Positions 1-9,013 of a stretch of 64,000 nt of DNA are shown here, piece after piece (position 1 is the stretch's first letter; every line of letters begins with the position of its first letter). Under the pieces are notes generated by a model. That model searched no databases, was not told where the DNA came from, and saw only the letters and a program-made list of their open reading frames with translations. Made by a program: the position numbers and the translations under genes. This DNA comes from an uncultured Lentibacter sp. (lineage in GTDB: Bacteria > Pseudomonadota > Alphaproteobacteria > Rhodobacterales > Rhodobacteraceae): contig CANMGT010000007.1 in NCBI GenBank assembly GCA_947497495.1, forward strand, positions 1-64,000, in the 5' to 3' direction.

Positions 1-77
1 TGGCGCGGTTGACGGGGCTCGAACCCGCGACCTCCGGCGTGACAGGCCGGCACTCTAACCAACTGAGCTACAACCGC
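1..77 (-). tRNA. tRNA-Asp (anticodon GTC), CCA encoded
   Basis: Reverse complement GCGGTTGTAGCTCAGTTGGTTAGAGTGCCGGCCTGTCACGCCGGAGGTCGCGGGTTCGAGCCCCGTCAACCGCGCCA folds as a cloverleaf; 7-bp acceptor GCGGTTG/CAACCGC, GTTCGAG T-loop, anticodon GTC. Confidence 0.95.
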
Positions 78-317
78 TCACTACCCGCTCTGAAGATGCT
101 CCAAAGCGTGAGGGACGTCTTAGGGGTAGCCCAAGTCCGCGTCAAGCGCCGAAAGGCCAGCATATTGGAAAAAATGGTGCCATTGGGCCACGCTTCCCGC
201 CCCGCCCGATTTTTGCCACATTTCAGGCCCCATTTGGGCACAATCCGCTCGCAGATTTGAAGTGTTAACGTTTTAGTAACCGTCTTTTTTGAAAATCCAG
301 CCCAAGGAGGAAGTCTC

Positions 318-437
318 ATGGCCTCATCCAAGCCGCAAACTCCCGCCCCACAGCCTGCGTCCAAGCAAGCGCAAACACGCAACATGCCGCGTCCTGACCC
401 AAAACAACCGGTCATCACCGACTACGCCTCACTATAA
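318..437 (+). CDS. putative 39-aa small protein MASSKPQTPAPQPASKQAQTRNMPRPDPKQPVITDYASL
   Basis: Strong Shine-Dalgarno (aaggagga, ~303-310) a few nt upstream of the ATG; ORF below the 60-aa track cutoff. Confidence 0.45.
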   Translation: MASSKPQTPAPQPASKQAQTRNMPRPDPKQPVITDYASL

Positions 438-473
438 GGTGACAGCAGCGTCGCACGCGCCTAAACTGGCCGC

Positions 474-824
474 ATGTCAACGCCCGTCTCCTCAATTCGA
501 AACTTAGGCCCGGCCTATGAGGCCTCGTGCAAACGCGCAGGCATCAACTCGGCTGAAGAGCTGCGCGCACTCGGCCCAGACGAGACATACAGCCGCCTGC
601 TTGCAACGGGCAGCACCCCTCACTTTATCGGCTACTACGTGCTCGTTATGGGCCTGCAAGGGCGTCCGTGGAACGACTGTAAAGGCAAAGAAAAACAAGA
701 ACTTCGACAGCGGTTTGACGCGATCAAAGCGGCAAATTCCAAGGCTCTTGAAAAGACCAAGGGCCGCTCTCAGCTAGAGGCGGCCCTTGATGCGATCGGT
801 GTGATCGAGAAGCGGAAGGCTTAG
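474..824 (+). CDS. TfoX/Sxy C-terminal domain family protein
   Basis: [41 protein letters not shown]... resembles the TfoX C-terminal domain. Confidence 0.75.
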   Translation: MSTPVSSIRNLGPAYEASCKRAGINSAEELRALGPDETYSRLLATGSTPHFIGYYVLVMGLQGRPWNDCKGKEKQELRQRFDAIKAANSKALEKTKGRSQLEAALDAIGVIEKRKA

Positions 825-1243
825 CCGACCAGTTCGAGACCCGAGAAGAAAAACGCGATTTCTTCAGCGGCAGTTTCAGGCGCATCCGAGCCGTGAACTG
901 AGTTTTCGCCGATTGAAAGAGCGAACTCTTTGCGGATCGTGCCTTCAGCCGCTTCAGCCGGGTTTGTTGCACCCATAACTTCACGGTTCTTCGCGATCGC
1001 GTCTTCACCTTCCAGAACCTGAACAACAATCGGCTCGGAGATCATGAATTCGCAAAGCTCTCCGAAGAACGGACGCTCTGAGTGCACGCCGTAAAACTGC
1101 TGGGCCTGCGCCAATGTCAGTTGAATGCGCTTTGAGGCGACGATACGCAGACCAGCTTCTTCAAACTTCGCGGCGATCTTGCCGGTCAGGTTGCGCTTGG
1201 TTGCGTCTGGTTTGATGATCGAGAATGTGCGTTGAATGGCCAT
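821..1243 (-). CDS. ndk: nucleoside diphosphate kinase
   Basis: 140 aa; [23 protein letters not shown]... and active-site [20 protein letters not shown]. Confidence 0.97.
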   Translation of the reverse strand: MAIQRTFSIIKPDATKRNLTGKIAAKFEEAGLRIVASKRIQLTLAQAQQFYGVHSERPFFGELCEFMISEPIVVQVLEGEDAIAKNREVMGATNPAEAAEGTIRKEFALSIGENSVHGSDAPETAAEEIAFFFSGLELVG

Positions 1244-1318
1244 GTTGTCAGGCTCCTATCGGTGTTGCGTGGTTGAATTGGCGCCCTGCTACCACGCGGC
1301 TCAGCGTTTGAAAAGCGC

Positions 1319-2527
1319 CTATTGAGCGCGCTCAAGCGCCTTGATCCACAAGACCGAAGCCAGACTGGCAGCCGAGGTGAGAGCCATCACGCCAAGCAGC
1401 ACATAAGCGCCCCTATCGCCTGAGGCCAAAGCCCCCGTCAGCGCCGCAGCCCCTGCCCCGCCAAGCACACTCAACGCGCCAGACAGGCCCGAAGCGCTGC
1501 CCGCGAGCCTCGGGTTCACAGACATCACCCCCGCATTCGCTCCCGGGAGCGTCAGGCCATTACCAAGGCCGACAAAGATCGCCCCTGCAAACATCACCCA
1601 GACGTTCATGAGGCCAAGCGACATAAGCACCATCGCTGCGAGCGGGCCAAACGTGCCAAACACGCGCCCCAGCAGGATTAGTTTCAACATCCCCAGGCGC
1701 CTTGACAAACGTCCGGTGAGAAAATTGCCAAGCATAAAGCCGCTTGAAATTGACCCCATTCCAATGCCGATCTGCGAGGGAGACAGGCCAAAAACCCCTT
1801 CCCCAACAAGCGCAACACCCCCCAGAAAGGCGTAAAATGCGCCGACCGAAAACACGAGGCAAGCGGTATAGGCCCAGAACAGCCTGTCGCGCACGAGGTC
1901 CGGGTAGGCGCGGAACTGCTCGGTAAAGCTGGCTGTCGGCTGCAAGTTTGTCTCGCTCAGATCGCGCCAACAGATGACAGTCATAACCACGCCCATAAAG
2001 CCGTAGAGCGCGAAGTTGGCTCGCCAACCAAACTGCTCGCCGAGAAGCCCTCCAAGCATCGGCCCAAGAAGCGGCGCCAGCGCCATGGCGGTCCCGATAA
2101 CCCCCAAAAGGCGCGCGGCCTCTTCGGGGCGGGCAATGTCGCGCACAATCGCGCGGCTGAGAACCATGCCGCCGATGACAGCCCCCTGCAGCATGCGAAA
2201 CGTCAGGAAAACCCATATATTTTCAGACAGATAACACCCTAAAGATGCCCCTGTGAAAACAACCAGCCCGATCAGCAACACAGGCCGCCGCCCGTAGACA
2301 TCTGACAGGGGGCCGATCACAAGCTGCAGTGCCGCCGAGACAAGCATGTAGCCGCCCACCGCGAGCGATATCAGCCCGTAGCTGACATCAAAGCCCGTGG
2401 CCATCTGCGCAAGAGAGGGCAAAAACATGTTGAGCGACAGCACGGACAGGCCTGTCAGCAAGATCAGCGTGAGCATTTTGGGCTGGTGACGCTCTGGCGT
2501 GGCCAAAGCTGAAGACTCATGCTGCAT
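1319..2527 (-). CDS. MFS transporter, Bcr/CflA drug-resistance family
   Basis: 402 aa, ~12 hydrophobic segments, D-x-x-GRRPVLL loop typical of Bcr/CflA. Confidence 0.85.
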   Translation of the reverse strand: MQHESSALATPERHQPKMLTLILLTGLSVLSLNMFLPSLAQMATGFDVSYGLISLAVGGYMLVSAALQLVIGPLSDVYGRRPVLLIGLVVFTGASLGCYLSENIWVFLTFRMLQGAVIGGMVLSRAIVRDIARPEEAARLLGVIGTAMALAPLLGPMLGGLLGEQFGWRANFALYGFMGVVMTVICWRDLSETNLQPTASFTEQFRAYPDLVRDRLFWAYTACLVFSVGAFYAFLGGVALVGEGVFGLSPSQIGIGMGSISSGFMLGNFLTGRLSRRLGMLKLILLGRVFGTFGPLAAMVLMSLGLMNVWVMFAGAIFVGLGNGLTLPGANAGVMSVNPRLAGSASGLSGALSVLGGAGAAALTGALASGDRGAYVLLGVMALTSAASLASVLWIKALERAQ

Positions 2528-2629
2528 TCGTTAACCTGTGTTCATTCCCACAAGCCCTACGCCTCATATTCGCCGCGGGCAAGGCTTTGCCCTCTGGCGT
2601 GGCGCGAAACCCTCTGTTAAGTCGCCTCC

Positions 2630-4480
2630 ATGCTCAAGATCCAAAACATATCATATTCGGTCGCTGGCCGCCTGCTCATCGAAGACGCCTCGGTTACCAT
2701 TCCGACAGGCCACAAGGTTGGCATTGTGGGCCGCAACGGCACTGGCAAGACAACGCTCTTCAAGATCATCCGCGGCGAACTTAACCTCGACATGGGCTCG
2801 TTCTCCCTGCCCGCACGCGCCCGCATTGGGGGTGTGGCACAGGAAGTGCCCGGTAATGAAGTCTCGCTGATCGACACGGTTCTGGCCGCCGACACCGAGC
2901 GTGCTGCGCTTCTGGCTGAATCCGAAACCGCAACAGACCCGACCCGCATCGCTGACATCCAGACGCGGCTTGCCGACATTGACGCTTGGTCTGCCGAAGG
3001 CCGCGCCAGCTCGATCCTGCGGGGGCTTGGCTTTACGCCTGAAGAGCAGCTGCAACCCTGCTCTGCCTTCTCCGGCGGCTGGCGCATGCGCGTGGCTTTG
3101 GCGGGGGTTCTGTTCTCTGAGCCTGACCTGCTCCTGCTCGATGAGCCGACAAACTACCTTGATCTGGAAGGCGCGCTCTGGCTTGAGGCCTACCTCGTCA
3201 AATACCCGCACACGGTACTGATCGTCAGCCACGACCGCGGGCTTTTGAACCGCGCTGTGGGCGCTATCTTACACCTAGAAGACAAGAAACTGACGCTCTA
3301 CCAAGGCAACTACGACCGCTTCGCCGAAACCCGCGCAGCCCGTCTTGCTGTGGCCGAATCCGAGAACCGCAAAACAGAGGCCCGCCGCGAGCATTTGCAA
3401 AAGTTCGTAGACCGCTTCCGCGCCAAGGCTTCCAAAGCCGTGCAAGCCCAGTCGCGCCTGAAGGCGATTGCCAAGCTCAAGCCGATCACGACCCCGCAGG
3501 AAGCCGCTCTCAAGCGCTTCACCTTCCCCTCACCGGAAGAGCTGTCGCCGCCGATCGTACACCTTGAAAACGGGTCTGTCGGCTATGATGGCAAAGCTGT
3601 TCTCAGCAAGCTTGACCTGCGGATCGACCAAGACGACCGCATCGCCCTTTTGGGCCGCAACGGTGAGGGAAAGTCTACACTTTCCAAGCTCTTGTCCGGC
3701 AGACTTGATCTGATGGGCGGCAACATGACGACCTCGTCAAAACTACGGGTTGGCTTCTTTGCCCAGCATCAGGTTGATGAGCTTTTCGTTGACGAAACCC
3801 CTGTTGATCACATCCGCCGCGTGCGCCCGGGTGAAACGCCTGCGCGCCACCGTGCCCGCCTTGGCGGCTTCGGCATTGGCGCCGAGCAGGCCGACACATT
3901 GGTAGGGGCGCTCTCGGGCGGCCAGAAAGCCCGCCTGTCGCTGATGCTAGCGACCATTGATGCGCCGCATATGCTGATCCTCGATGAGCCGACAAACCAC
4001 CTTGATATCGAAAGCCGCGAAGGCCTTGTCGAGGCGCTGACAGCCTATACAGGCGCTGTCATTCTTGTCAGCCACGACATGCACCTGCTGTCTCTGGTTG
4101 CCGACAGGCTCTGGCTTGTCAAAGACGGCTCCGTTCAGCCTTATGAGGATGATCTGGAAAGCTACCGCAAGCTGCTGCTTGCCCCTGCCGAGAAGCCTGC
4201 AAGCAAGCCAAAGAAAGAAAAGCCTAAGCCCAAACGCGCCTCACGCGAGCAGATTCTCGCGCTTAAAGCCGAAGTGAGGAAATGCGAAGAACGCATTGGA
4301 AAGCTTGACGAGTTCCGAATGAAGCTCGACAAGCTCCTGGCCGACCCCGCACTTTATGACGAGCGCCGCGCCGAGCTGCCCAGCTTGCAGAAAAAAGACG
4401 CCGAGATCAAACAGGCCTACACCCGCGCTGAAGAGATGTGGGAGAAGGCCTTGCAAAAGCTTGAGAGGGCGCAAGCATGA
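2630..4480 (+). CDS. ABC-F family ATP-binding protein
   Basis: Two NBDs (GRNGTGKTTL...LSGG-like/LLDEPTNYLDLE; GRNGEGKSTL...LSGGQKARLSL...LDEPTNHLD), no TM segments. Confidence 0.93.
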   Translation: MLKIQNISYSVAGRLLIEDASVTIPTGHKVGIVGRNGTGKTTLFKIIRGELNLDMGSFSLPARARIGGVAQEVPGNEVSLIDTVLAADTERAALLAESETATDPTRIADIQTRLADIDAWSAEGRASSILRGLGFTPEEQLQPCSAFSGGWRMRVALAGVLFSEPDLLLLDEPTNYLDLEGALWLEAYLVKYPHTVLIVSHDRGLLNRAVGAILHLEDKKLTLYQGNYDRFAETRAARLAVAESENRKTEARREHLQKFVDRFRAKASKAVQAQSRLKAIAKLKPITTPQEAALKRFTFPSPEELSPPIVHLENGSVGYDGKAVLSKLDLRIDQDDRIALLGRNGEGKSTLSKLLSGRLDLMGGNMTTSSKLRVGFFAQHQVDELFVDETPVDHIRRVRPGETPARHRARLGGFGIGAEQADTLVGALSGGQKARLSLMLATIDAPHMLILDEPTNHLDIESREGLVEALTAYTGAVILVSHDMHLLSLVADRLWLVKDGSVQPYEDDLESYRKLLLAPAEKPASKPKKEKPKPKRASREQILALKAEVRKCEERIGKLDEFRMKLDKLLADPALYDERRAELPSLQKKDAEIKQAYTRAEEMWEKALQKLERAQA

Positions 4481-5097
4481 TAGATGCCGCCTTTCTCATC
4501 ACCGGCTTTGTCACGCTCTTTGTGGTGATTGACCCGATCGGCCTCACGCCGATGTTTATCGCCCTTACCCAAGGCAACAGCCCGCAAGAGCGTCGCCGCA
4601 TCGCGATCCACACCTGTCTCACGGCTTTCGCGATCCTCGTGGTTTTTGCGCTGTTTGGCGAAGCGGTGCTCGGCTTTATCGGCATCTCAATGCCCGCTTT
4701 CCGCGTCGCTGGCGGGATCCTGCTCTTCCTGACAGCCCTTGAAATGCTGTTTGAGCGCCGCTCAAAACGCCGCGAAGGCCAGGCGCAGGAAGAAGAACTG
4801 CCAGACCCGTCAATCTTCCCCCTTGCGATTCCGCTAACAGCGGGCCCGGGTTCTATCGCCACCGTCATCCTGCTCGCTGGCCAGCAACCCGGCTTCCTCG
4901 GTACGCTGACCATCATCGGCATCGTCGCCGCAGTGCTTGTCTTGGTGCTGAGCTTTTATCTCGCCTCGGGCATCCTTGAACGCGCGCTCGGCAAAACCGG
5001 CATCAACGTCGCCACGCGCTTGTTGGGTATGCTGCTCGCGGCTCTGGCCGTACAATTTGTGCTGGATGGCCTGCGCGACTTTGGTTTCGCCGGTTAA
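4477..5097 (+). CDS. MarC family integral membrane protein
   Basis: 206 aa; FVVIDPIGLTPMFIALT and PLTAGPGSIATVILL signature; ATGA overlap with upstream CDS. Confidence 0.9.
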   Translation: MIDAAFLITGFVTLFVVIDPIGLTPMFIALTQGNSPQERRRIAIHTCLTAFAILVVFALFGEAVLGFIGISMPAFRVAGGILLFLTALEMLFERRSKRREGQAQEEELPDPSIFPLAIPLTAGPGSIATVILLAGQQPGFLGTLTIIGIVAAVLVLVLSFYLASGILERALGKTGINVATRLLGMLLAALAVQFVLDGLRDFGFAG

Positions 5098-5129
5098 GCC
5101 ACTATATAGGGGCAAAGACGGAGAGTAAT

Positions 5130-5705
5130 ATGGGCGATCCTGCCAGCCTGACATATATGGTAATCCTTGCTTCGGTGCTCATTTTCGGTGCGCTGGTGCA
5201 AAACCGGAGTTCGCTTGGCAAAATGGCCCAGCAAGCGCTGATCTGGGCACTTATTTTTGTTGGCGGCATCGCCGTTGTTGGCCTTTGGGAAGACATCAAA
5301 GGCACCGTCATGCCTCAGCAATCGGTGATCACCGATCAGGGCCGGATCGAGATCCCCCGCGCCAACGACGGCCACTACTATCTGCAAGCCGAAGTGAACG
5401 GCGCCCCACTGACCTTTATGGTTGACACAGGTGCAAGCTCGATCGCGCTCAGCCAAGCCGATGCGCGCAAGGCGGGCATCGATGTGAACAATCTGGCCTT
5501 TCTCGGCACCGCCAGCACGGCCAATGGCGAAACGCGCATTGCTCATGTGCGGCTGACTTCGCTCAAGATCGGCGGGCTCGAAGACACCAATGTGCGCGCA
5601 TGGGTCAACGAGGGTGAGCTTGAACAGTCCCTCCTCGGGATGACCTACTTGCAACGCTACAGCAAAGTCTCCTTCGAGAATGGCACACTGGTGTTACAAC
5701 GTTAG
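5130..5705 (+). CDS. retropepsin-like aspartic protease (TIGR02281 / clan AA)
   Basis: N-terminal TM segments; FMVDTGASSIALS active-site motif and LLGMTYL. Confidence 0.88.
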   Translation: MGDPASLTYMVILASVLIFGALVQNRSSLGKMAQQALIWALIFVGGIAVVGLWEDIKGTVMPQQSVITDQGRIEIPRANDGHYYLQAEVNGAPLTFMVDTGASSIALSQADARKAGIDVNNLAFLGTASTANGETRIAHVRLTSLKIGGLEDTNVRAWVNEGELEQSLLGMTYLQRYSKVSFENGTLVLQR

Positions 5706-5762
5706 TTTGCAACAACGCGCAAACAGGTTTTCAATGCGTTCAGCTTGCCCTAAGACACTCCT

Positions 5763-6578
5763 ATGACAGACAAACTCCGCTCTCACGGCCGCAAAGCCAT
5801 CACCGCTTCGTTCAAGCCACGCGAGCTTATGGCCGACGAGCGGCTCGCCAATGTTTGGACAGCCCAGATCATTACGCTCTTCCCCGACGCTTTTCCCGGT
5901 GTTCTTGGCCAGTCGCTGACGGGCAAGGCACTGAAAGACGGGCTCTGGCAGCTCGAAACCATTGACCTGCGCCCCTTTGGCATCGGTAAGCACCGCAACG
6001 TAGATGACACGCCAGCAGGCGGCGGCGCGGGCATGGTTCTACGAGCCGACGTTGTGAGCGCCGCCATTGAACAGGCCCGCAAGACAGCACAGGCTGACTT
6101 GCCGCTGATCTACCTCAGCCCACGCGGCAAACCATTCACGCAGGCCATGGCCAAAAGCCTTGCCGCTGGTCCGGGTGCCACGCTGCTCTGTGGCCGCTTT
6201 GAGGGCGTCGACCAGCGCGTGCTGGACCACTACAACATCGTCGAAGTCTCCATGGGTGACTACGTTCTGACAGGTGGCGAAATCGCTGCGCAAGCCATGC
6301 TCGACGCTTCGGTTCGCCTCATCCCCGGAGTTCTGGGCAACGCGGAAAGTGCGGTTGAAGAAAGTCACTCAAACGGCCTTCTGGAACACCCGCAGTTCAC
6401 CAAACCCGCCGAGTGGGAAGGCCGCGCAACGCCAGAGGTGCTCATGAGCGGCCACCACGGCAACATCGCCAAATGGCGTCGTGCAGAGGCCGAGAAACTC
6501 ACCCAAGAGCGGCGGCCTGACATGTGGGCCGCCCACCAGGCCCGCCAACCAGCGAAGCCCCCTGTTAAAAAGGGTTGA
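5763..6578 (+). CDS. trmD: tRNA (guanine-N1)-methyltransferase
   Basis: IITLFPDAFPGVLGQSL..., GGGAGMVLRADVV, LCGRFEGVDQRVLDHY, SMGDYVLTGGE; start codon uncertain. Confidence 0.95.
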   Translation: MTDKLRSHGRKAITASFKPRELMADERLANVWTAQIITLFPDAFPGVLGQSLTGKALKDGLWQLETIDLRPFGIGKHRNVDDTPAGGGAGMVLRADVVSAAIEQARKTAQADLPLIYLSPRGKPFTQAMAKSLAAGPGATLLCGRFEGVDQRVLDHYNIVEVSMGDYVLTGGEIAAQAMLDASVRLIPGVLGNAESAVEESHSNGLLEHPQFTKPAEWEGRATPEVLMSGHHGNIAKWRRAEAEKLTQERRPDMWAAHQARQPAKPPVKKG

Positions 6579-6805
6579 TATAGCCCTCCAACAAGCCTAA
6601 ACAGCGCAAGTTCGGAATCACAACTGTGGCTCTGGGCCTTTTGTGCTATTTCGCTTTCTTCGGCGGCTCGACAGCACGGACCATACGACAAGCAATGTCG
6701 GCCTAGCCTCCTGCGGGCGCTTTATGCGGACCCGATCGAAGACAAGGAGCTACAGGACGCGCCAAAACTTCGTGGAAAAACCACGAGCAAAATAGGAGAT
6801 GGTCA

Positions 6806-7183
6806 ATGGACCTTCTGAGAGAAATCGAAGCGGAGCAGATCGCTGCGCTGGGGAAAAAGATCCCCGACTTCAAAGCCGGCGACACAATCCGCGTAGGCTT
6901 TAAAGTAACCGAAGGCACACGCACACGTGTTCAGAACTACGAAGGCGTTTGCATCGCGCGTAAAAACGGCCACGGCATTGACGGCTCGTTCACCGTGCGC
7001 AAAATTAGCTTCGGTGAAGGTGTCGAGCGGGTTTTCCCACTCCACTCAACAAACATCGACGAGATCACAGTGGTTCGCCGCGGTCGCGTTCGTCGTGCCA
7101 AGCTGTACTACCTGCGCGCACGTCGCGGCAAATCTGCGCGTATCGCAGAAGTCACCAACTACAAGCCACGCGCGGAAGCGTAA
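6806..7183 (+). CDS. rplS: 50S ribosomal protein L19
   Basis: [32 protein letters not shown]...[11 protein letters not shown]. Confidence 0.97.
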   Translation: MDLLREIEAEQIAALGKKIPDFKAGDTIRVGFKVTEGTRTRVQNYEGVCIARKNGHGIDGSFTVRKISFGEGVERVFPLHSTNIDEITVVRRGRVRRAKLYYLRARRGKSARIAEVTNYKPRAEA

Positions 7184-7197
7184 GCGGGAGAGACACC

Positions 7198-7419
7198 ATG
7201 AAAAAAGATATTCACCCCGATTACCACTTCATCGACGTCAAAATGACCGATGGTACAATGCTTAAAATGCGCTCGACATGGGGCAAAGAAGGCGACCAGA
7301 TGTCGCTTGATATTGACCCGACAGCCCACCCGGCCTGGACAGGCGGCAATTCGCGCCTGCTCGACGCTGGCGGCCGCGTGTCGAAGTTTAAAAAGAAATA
7401 CGAAGGCCTTGGCTTCTAA
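7198..7419 (+). CDS. rpmE: 50S ribosomal protein L31
   Basis: [29 protein letters not shown]...HPAWTGG. Confidence 0.96.
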   Translation: MKKDIHPDYHFIDVKMTDGTMLKMRSTWGKEGDQMSLDIDPTAHPAWTGGNSRLLDAGGRVSKFKKKYEGLGF

Positions 7420-7442
7420 GAAGCTTACAGGTTTACGTGATG

Positions 7443-7473
7443 AAAACGCCGCCTCCCTCGGGGCGGCGTTTTT
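7443..7473 (+). terminator. Rho-independent terminator of rplS-rpmE
   Basis: AAAACGCCGCC-tccctcgg-GGCGGCGTTTT stem followed by a T run, directly after rpmE. Confidence 0.9.
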
Positions 7474-7825
7474 CATTGGGCTAACCCAACAGCGACTTGT
7501 CGTTTATGGCGTGACGCTCGAAAACTTTCTTTTGCAAGCTCCCGCACTTATTATCACGGGTTGGCAAGCGGTATTAGCCACCAAGTGAAAGGACGTCATT
7601 TCCATACAAAACAACAACTTAAGTCGCACTTTACTTTGTGCTAAAGCCTTTCCCTTTTCAGCGAAAACTTGCTAACGATAATTTGGCGATAGGAAATAGC
7701 CATCCTACGTTTGCGTGACGCAAAATTGACGTCATATAGAAAATATTTCTATTTTCGAAAATTGGCAGAATAGTAGCACGCTAATGCGGATAGTTTTCCG
7801 CCTGGGCGGAGAAATGAGATTAACG

Positions 7826-8260
7826 ATGAAAACTACTGCAATGCTTGTCATAGCGTCCTTCTTAGCCGCCCCCCTTGCCGCACAATCTGTGCGTTTCGGC
7901 GACAACGCCAGTGAATGGGCCAATGACGGGGAATGCGACGATAGGCGCTTCACAGGTCGCAAAATGGCGACAAGCCTCGACAACGATGACCTGTTGCACG
8001 ACGCGAACGACTGCAAAAACGCCTATACAGCCGGGCTTATCAAGCTCGTTGACGAAAAGGCTGCCCGCGCGGCTACCGTCTGCTCTCGCATAAAATTCGG
8101 TGACAATTCAAGCGAGTGGGCCAAAGACGGTGAGTGCGACGACTACCGCTTTGAAGGCACGGGAATGACCTCGATCATCGCAGTTGAAGACATCGGCCGC
8201 GATGCTGCCGACTGCAAGCGCCTTTGCGAGACCGGTTCAATTTACTTGCGCGAGTATTAA
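7826..8260 (+). CDS. secreted protein with a duplicated FGDN(S/A)SEWAxDGECDDxRF repeat
   Basis: Signal peptide MKTTAMLVIASFLAAPLAAQS followed by two homologous ~60-aa Cys-containing units; alternative start at 7814. Confidence 0.8.
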   Translation: MKTTAMLVIASFLAAPLAAQSVRFGDNASEWANDGECDDRRFTGRKMATSLDNDDLLHDANDCKNAYTAGLIKLVDEKAARAATVCSRIKFGDNSSEWAKDGECDDYRFEGTGMTSIIAVEDIGRDAADCKRLCETGSIYLREY

Positions 8261-8300
8261 GGAAAAAGCCCTTCATGGGTCTGCGCTGCAAAAGTGTGAG

Positions 8301-8385
8301 TGGTGCGGGTGAAGGGACTCGAACCCCCACGCCTCGCGGCGCCAGAACCTAAATCTGGTGCGTCTACCAATTCCGCCACACCCGC
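8301..8385 (-). tRNA. tRNA-Leu (anticodon TAG), CCA encoded
   Basis: Reverse complement GCGGGTGTGGCGGAATTGGTAGACGCACCAGATTTAGGTTCTGGCGCC...GGGGGTTCGAGTCCCTTCACCCGCACCA; long variable arm; anticodon loop TTTAGGT. Confidence 0.95.
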
Positions 8386-8527
8386 ATCGGAGTGCGTCTT
8401 AGCAGGGCGCTCAAAAGGAAGCGAGCGAATTCAATCGAATTGAAGATAAAAAAAACCGCGACATTAACGCGGTATTGCCGTATTCTCGTGCAAAAAACTG
8501 AGGCAGTAAAAAAAAGCGGGTCATAAA

Positions 8528-9013
8528 ATGAATCCCATTCAAGCGGTGGAGTCCGTTCAGACTCCAGTTCTGTCTGCTGACGACGGCTTCGTCCTAGGCA
8601 GCTCTATTCTCACGCTCGACGGCGAAATGCCGGTTGAGTTTCTCTCCCCCGGTGATCGTATCATCACCCGCGACAGCGGCGTGGCGACACTTGTTGGCAT
8701 CGAATCTGTCGACGTCGAATGCGACATGGTTTGGATCATGGCAGGCTCGCTTGGGCACAGCAAACCCGAAGGTGACACCTTGTTGCCTGCGGGTCAGCAA
8801 ATATTGCTGCGCGACTGGCGTGCAGAAGCGCTTTCAGGCAAGCCGCAAGCTCTCGCCTCTGCTGCGGCGTTGATCGACGGCGAGTTCATCCGCAACGCAG
8901 GCCGCAAGACTGTCACGCTCTATAAGCTGACCTTTGCGACACCTCACATTCTTTACGTTGATGGGCTTGAGCTGGCGAGCGTGCCACAAAGAGCCGTGAA
9001 GGCCGCCGCTTAA
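8528..9013 (+). CDS. stand-alone Hint-domain-like protein
   Basis: FVLGSSILTLDGEMPVEFLSPGDRIITRDSG...LPAGQQILLRD...LYKLTFATPHILYVDGLELAS matches the Hint_2 layout common in Rhodobacteraceae. Confidence 0.75.
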   Translation: MNPIQAVESVQTPVLSADDGFVLGSSILTLDGEMPVEFLSPGDRIITRDSGVATLVGIESVDVECDMVWIMAGSLGHSKPEGDTLLPAGQQILLRDWRAEALSGKPQALASAAALIDGEFIRNAGRKTVTLYKLTFATPHILYVDGLELASVPQRAVKAAA

